DNA of 20,924 bases from the IMG/VR virus record IMGVR_UViG_3300016745_000460, positions 1-20,924 of that record; one strand, written 5' to 3'. This DNA comes from a virus. The translations under genes and the position numbers were made by a program. Below are positions 17,854 through 20,924 of this stretch, piece after piece (position 1 is the stretch's first letter; every line of letters begins with the position of its first letter). Below the pieces are notes generated by a model. The model was not told the origin of the DNA. It searched no databases and saw only the letters and a list, made by a program, of their open reading frames with translations.

Positions 17854-18435
17854 ATGGCAACTCAAGTTGAGATTTGCAATAGCGCATTGACTCAGATTGG
17901 CGCAACCACTATCGCTTCTCTTACAGAGAACAGTAAGAACGCTGAAGTCTGTAACCAACGGTATCATTCTATTAAGCATGCCGTTTTAAGATCGCACCCC
18001 TGGAATTTCGCAGTAACTAGAGTTTCGCTCTCTCCTACTGGAGCAACCCCTGCATTTGGCTTTGCAAGTGAGTTTGCTCTCCCTCGCAACTGCCTCCGCG
18101 TTTTAAACCTAAGTAAGCTAGATATCCCTCATAGGGTCGAGAAAGACAAGATCCTGTGTGATGAGGGGACCTTAGAGATTATGTATGTCGCAGATGTTTC
18201 AGAGAACATGTTCGACGGCCTATTTGAAGAAGCCTTGATTGCTAAGATCGCGGCAGATATTTGCTACCCCATTGTAGGTAGCGTCAATCTTGCGGATTAC
18301 TTCCGGTCTGTTTACGAAGAGAAACTGAAAGAAGCCAGGTTTGTTGATGCTACCGAAGGCACTCCGGCGAGCATTGATAGTGTTTCTGCGGCAGGCTCAC
18401 TAGAGGCAGACGTATTTATTAGATCGAGGTTCTGA
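17854..18435 (+). CDS. Tail tubular protein A (T7 gp11-like)
   Basis: The protein has 193 residues, with a strong AAGGAGG ribosome-binding site. The N-terminus EICNSALTQIGATTIASLTENSKNAEVCNQRYHSIKHAVLRSHPWNFAV is the hallmark of the adaptor ring that sits below the portal in short-tailed phages. The middle (LPRNCLRVLNL, LEIMYVADVSENMFDGLFEEALIAKIAADI) and the helical end (YFRSVYEEKLKEARFVDA) also fit. Its stop overlaps the next ATG (TGATG). Confidence 0.88.
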   Translation: MATQVEICNSALTQIGATTIASLTENSKNAEVCNQRYHSIKHAVLRSHPWNFAVTRVSLSPTGATPAFGFASEFALPRNCLRVLNLSKLDIPHRVEKDKILCDEGTLEIMYVADVSENMFDGLFEEALIAKIAADICYPIVGSVNLADYFRSVYEEKLKEARFVDATEGTPASIDSVSAAGSLEADVFIRSRF

Positions 18436-20924
18436 TGGCTAAAGCGAGTCCTATCCAGACTAACTTCACAGCGGGCGAGCTTTCTCCGCGACTAGATGGG
18501 CGGACCGATGTAGCTAAGTATGACAACGGCTGTAAGACGCTTGAGAACATGTTGGTCCATCCACAGGGCGGCGCAACACGTAGACCTGGAACAAAGTTCA
18601 TTGGCGAGGTTCAAGATTCGTCTAAAGATCATCGGCTAATCCCATTTGAGTTTAATGTTGATCAAACTTATGCCGTTGAGTTTGGGGACAATCAGGCTCG
18701 GTTTGTAACTAACGACGGGTTCCTTGTTGAGACTAAGCAGGTGTATGACACAGATGCGCTCCCTTCTGTTGGGTTCGGAGTTGTTGATAGCTCGGTTTCT
18801 GATGTTCGGATTATCTGGGATGATGATGGCGAGAACGTCTTTTTCTACAAAACTACCGAGGAGAAAACGGGTAGCACTCATACGTTGGAAATTGTTGTTC
18901 GTCAGTACGAAACTGTAGGATTTTCACTATTTGGCGCCAAGCTCAAGGCAGAAAAAACTTTTAATTTACCGGACAGGTACTCTTCTAATGTTCCAGAGGG
19001 CGAGAGACGTTTTCACTGTGGTATCGGGTTCATTGATGGCAACAGGCCCGCTGACAAACACTTTTACGTGTGGGATGGGATACCAGACGCTGACATCACA
19101 GCGCAAAGTACGTCGCACACAGATTGCAATATTTGGGTTGATTACAACACTGGTTATGACATATCGGGTGTTGATGAGGATTTGACAGCCGCAACATGGT
19201 TTAATTATGAGTTAGGTGCCAGCCAAACAACTAACCGTTATCCGATCCCTATCTCAGGGCTTGCGTTTACCCCGCATTTTAAATCGGTGATTCCTGGGCA
19301 AGAATACAATGAGTCAACCCAAAGCTGGGCCTCAAGTAAATTTTATCGGATGAATGACTATAACAACATAGACAATGTTGTTGTGCATTTACAAGATGAT
19401 GATGGTGAACATGGAAGACTGCACGTAATTGTCAGCAACTTGATTGAGGCTGGACAGACAGTTAACTCTATCGTTACCGCCGGAGGCTATTTGATTCACA
19501 TAAACACGTGGAATTCCTCAAGTGGCGGGCCAGACTTTTCAAAAGATTGCTTTACTGAATTTCCATATTCCAATGTTACCAATGATAATTACACCTTTTC
19601 TGAAGATCCATTTGAAGATTTAATCACTGATCCAGGATTCATTACGGGGCTTCAAGTTGTTGCAGGGAATAATTACTGGCTAGCCGACGCCAATGGCAAC
19701 TACGCGCATACCGCTGATTTTGTCGATGCTGGAAGTGGTTACAATACTGATGGCACCCGGTACATATCTTCTCAAGACCCAAGTCTTTTGGATTTGCCTC
19801 GGCATATGCAGAACCCGTCTTACATGTTTATTACTACGCATCTTTCTGAGGATGGGAAGCGGGTTGCGCTTGTGACTGGAACTCAGACTTTCAGTTATTT
19901 TTCGGGGACTAACAACACATCCGCATGGGTTTTTGGTCCGATTGCTGGTTCCGATGACACTACATTTAAGACTGTTCAGTATGCGGCCTTTGCTCTTTCT
20001 GAGTTAGAAGATCTTGCCTCTCCATCTGCGACAAGCGATTGGGGCTGTATAGGTTCTTGGATGCAGGCAGATGGCAAAAGGATGTGGTTCAACGACGGCA
20101 GTGTGTCGTCAACTGTATCAAATGTAGCAACCTCAATCCCTTTAAAGTACCCATATCATGTCCTGAAGATTGAGGAGTCTGTAATCCCATCTGGCGCCTC
20201 GGGGCTTGAAGTTGATTTCTATGCAGGAACTGACACCATCCCTGGGGGTTCTGGCAGTTATACCTGGGGCTTTGATTTTGAAAATGCAGTTTTGCAATCG
20301 TCAAATCCTCTTGCCATTCCGACGCCTTTTTCTGAATCTCAACTTTCTGGTCTTAGGTACGCGCAATCTGCTGACGTATTATTTCTTGCGCACCCGGATG
20401 TCCCTCCGCAGGATCTTGTCCGTTACGGGGCGACTCTGTTTTCTTGCCAGCCAACTGTATTTACAAGAGGCCCAATGCAAGATGTGGTCTTTGATGGGAC
20501 TACACTAACTGCTAGCGGTCGATCGGGATCTGTCACGATTACAGCTTCTGATGGGGTGTTCCGTACAACTGATGTTGATCGACTTGTCAAATTACACGAC
20601 GGGTACGCAAAGATAACAGCGTTCACATCCGGGACCTCAGTAACGGCAACTGTCATCGAGAATGAAGATGGCCGGACAGAGCTTATGCCGTCTTACACTG
20701 CGACGACAATTTCTGCGGTGGAGGGAGATCCCAGCGGGACTGGTCTTTCGCATAACGATCGGTTTGAGGATAGTGCCGGTAAGTTTATTGAAAGGGGCTT
20801 CAAAGAAGGCATGCGCATATCCGTAACCGGGTTTACATCGCATGCCAATAATAATGAGGTAGGTGCCTTAATTGTAAGCGTTACTGACGATACAATTCTG
20901 ATAGCACCTGCGGGAGATTTGACA
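18435..20924 (+). CDS. Tail tubular protein B (nozzle), partial
   Basis: The frame is open from ATG at 18435 to the window edge: 830 codons without a stop, so the gene continues. The first 60 residues (SPIQTNFTAGELSPRLDGRTDVAKYDNGCKTLENM ... GGATRRPGTKFIGEV) are the characteristic start of T7 gp12-like nozzle proteins, followed by strand-rich repeats with many Asp, Gly and Thr. It forms the tapering end of the tail and contacts the host surface. The stretch of about residues 200-550 appears long for this family and may be an inserted domain; I could not align it. Confidence 0.82.
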   Translation, partial: MAKASPIQTNFTAGELSPRLDGRTDVAKYDNGCKTLENMLVHPQGGATRRPGTKFIGEVQDSSKDHRLIPFEFNVDQTYAVEFGDNQARFVTNDGFLVETKQVYDTDALPSVGFGVVDSSVSDVRIIWDDDGENVFFYKTTEEKTGSTHTLEIVVRQYETVGFSLFGAKLKAEKTFNLPDRYSSNVPEGERRFHCGIGFIDGNRPADKHFYVWDGIPDADITAQSTSHTDCNIWVDYNTGYDISGVDEDLTAATWFNYELGASQTTNRYPIPISGLAFTPHFKSVIPGQEYNESTQSWASSKFYRMNDYNNIDNVVVHLQDDDGEHGRLHVIVSNLIEAGQTVNSIVTAGGYLIHINTWNSSSGGPDFSKDCFTEFPYSNVTNDNYTFSEDPFEDLITDPGFITGLQVVAGNNYWLADANGNYAHTADFVDAGSGYNTDGTRYISSQDPSLLDLPRHMQNPSYMFITTHLSEDGKRVALVTGTQTFSYFSGTNNTSAWVFGPIAGSDDTTFKTVQYAAFALSELEDLASPSATSDWGCIGSWMQADGKRMWFNDGSVSSTVSNVATSIPLKYPYHVLKIEESVIPSGASGLEVDFYAGTDTIPGGSGSYTWGFDFENAVLQSSNPLAIPTPFSESQLSGLRYAQSADVLFLAHPDVPPQDLVRYGATLFSCQPTVFTRGPMQDVVFDGTTLTASGRSGSVTITASDGVFRTTDVDRLVKLHDGYAKITAFTSGTSVTATVIENEDGRTELMPSYTATTISAVEGDPSGTGLSHNDRFEDSAGKFIERGFKEGMRISVTGFTSHANNNEVGALIVSVTDDTILIAPAGDLT

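Noticed and set aside
1-20924. Transfer RNA genes, integrase, attachment sites and insertion sequences
   Set aside because: Reading both strands I saw no cloverleaf with a CCA end, no tyrosine or serine recombinase motifs and no transposase; the window looks like a lytic phage without visible mobile elements.

Overview
This window looks like most of the genome of a tailed phage with a short tail (podovirus-like), probably infecting a marine proteobacterium. The evidence is the gene order small terminase, large terminase, portal, scaffold, capsid, tail tube A, tail tube B, plus a lysis region of small membrane proteins of types I associate with marine phages. Sigma70-like promoters, a consensus DnaA box and a boxA-like motif fit a proteobacterial host. 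All names come from reading motifs; no database search was run.

Layout. (1) 1-2645, rightward: the end of an unidentified gene, then tightly packed small genes, including a helical membrane protein, an EF-hand membrane protein, a likely holin, a GH24 lysozyme and two small basic proteins. (2) 2642-5765, leftward: a lipoprotein, two unknowns, a single-strand annealing protein with an SSB-like acidic tip, its PD-(D/E)XK exonuclease partner, an HTH protein and an unknown. (3) 5816-6510: divergent promoters over a palindromic operator, then a Cro-like regulator and a Holliday-junction-resolvase-like nuclease. (4) 6511-6666: a repeat-rich gap with a DnaA box, a candidate origin. (5) 10335 down to 6667, leftward: an operon of ten small, mostly unrecognised genes. 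(6) 10356-20924, rightward: packaging, head and tail genes; the last gene runs off the window.

The outstanding feature is region 5. Every gap between its transcription units holds a self-cleaving RNA that I can fold by eye. There are seven pseudoknotted type II hammerhead ribozymes, at 7299-7358, 7745-7811, 8292-8357, 8618-8680, 9049-9109, 9389-9450 and 9631-9691. One type III hammerhead lies in the leader, with its core at 10070-10119. Stem sequences differ from copy to copy while pairing is kept, and even the catalytic-core C3-G8 pair covaries (C-G, U-A, A-U). Predicted cleavage always falls 22-25 nt after a stop codon and 57-60 nt before the next AUG. The operon would therefore cut itself into separate mRNAs of uniform design: a ribozyme-punctuated operon.

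How it may work together (inference): the palindrome at 5828-5845 recurs at 10318-10335, at the head of the ribozyme operon and the structural genes, so one regulator, perhaps the Cro-like protein, could control both divergent promoter pairs. The leader carries a boxA-like site that could help polymerase through the structured array, and the operon ends in a strong intrinsic terminator beside the candidate origin.
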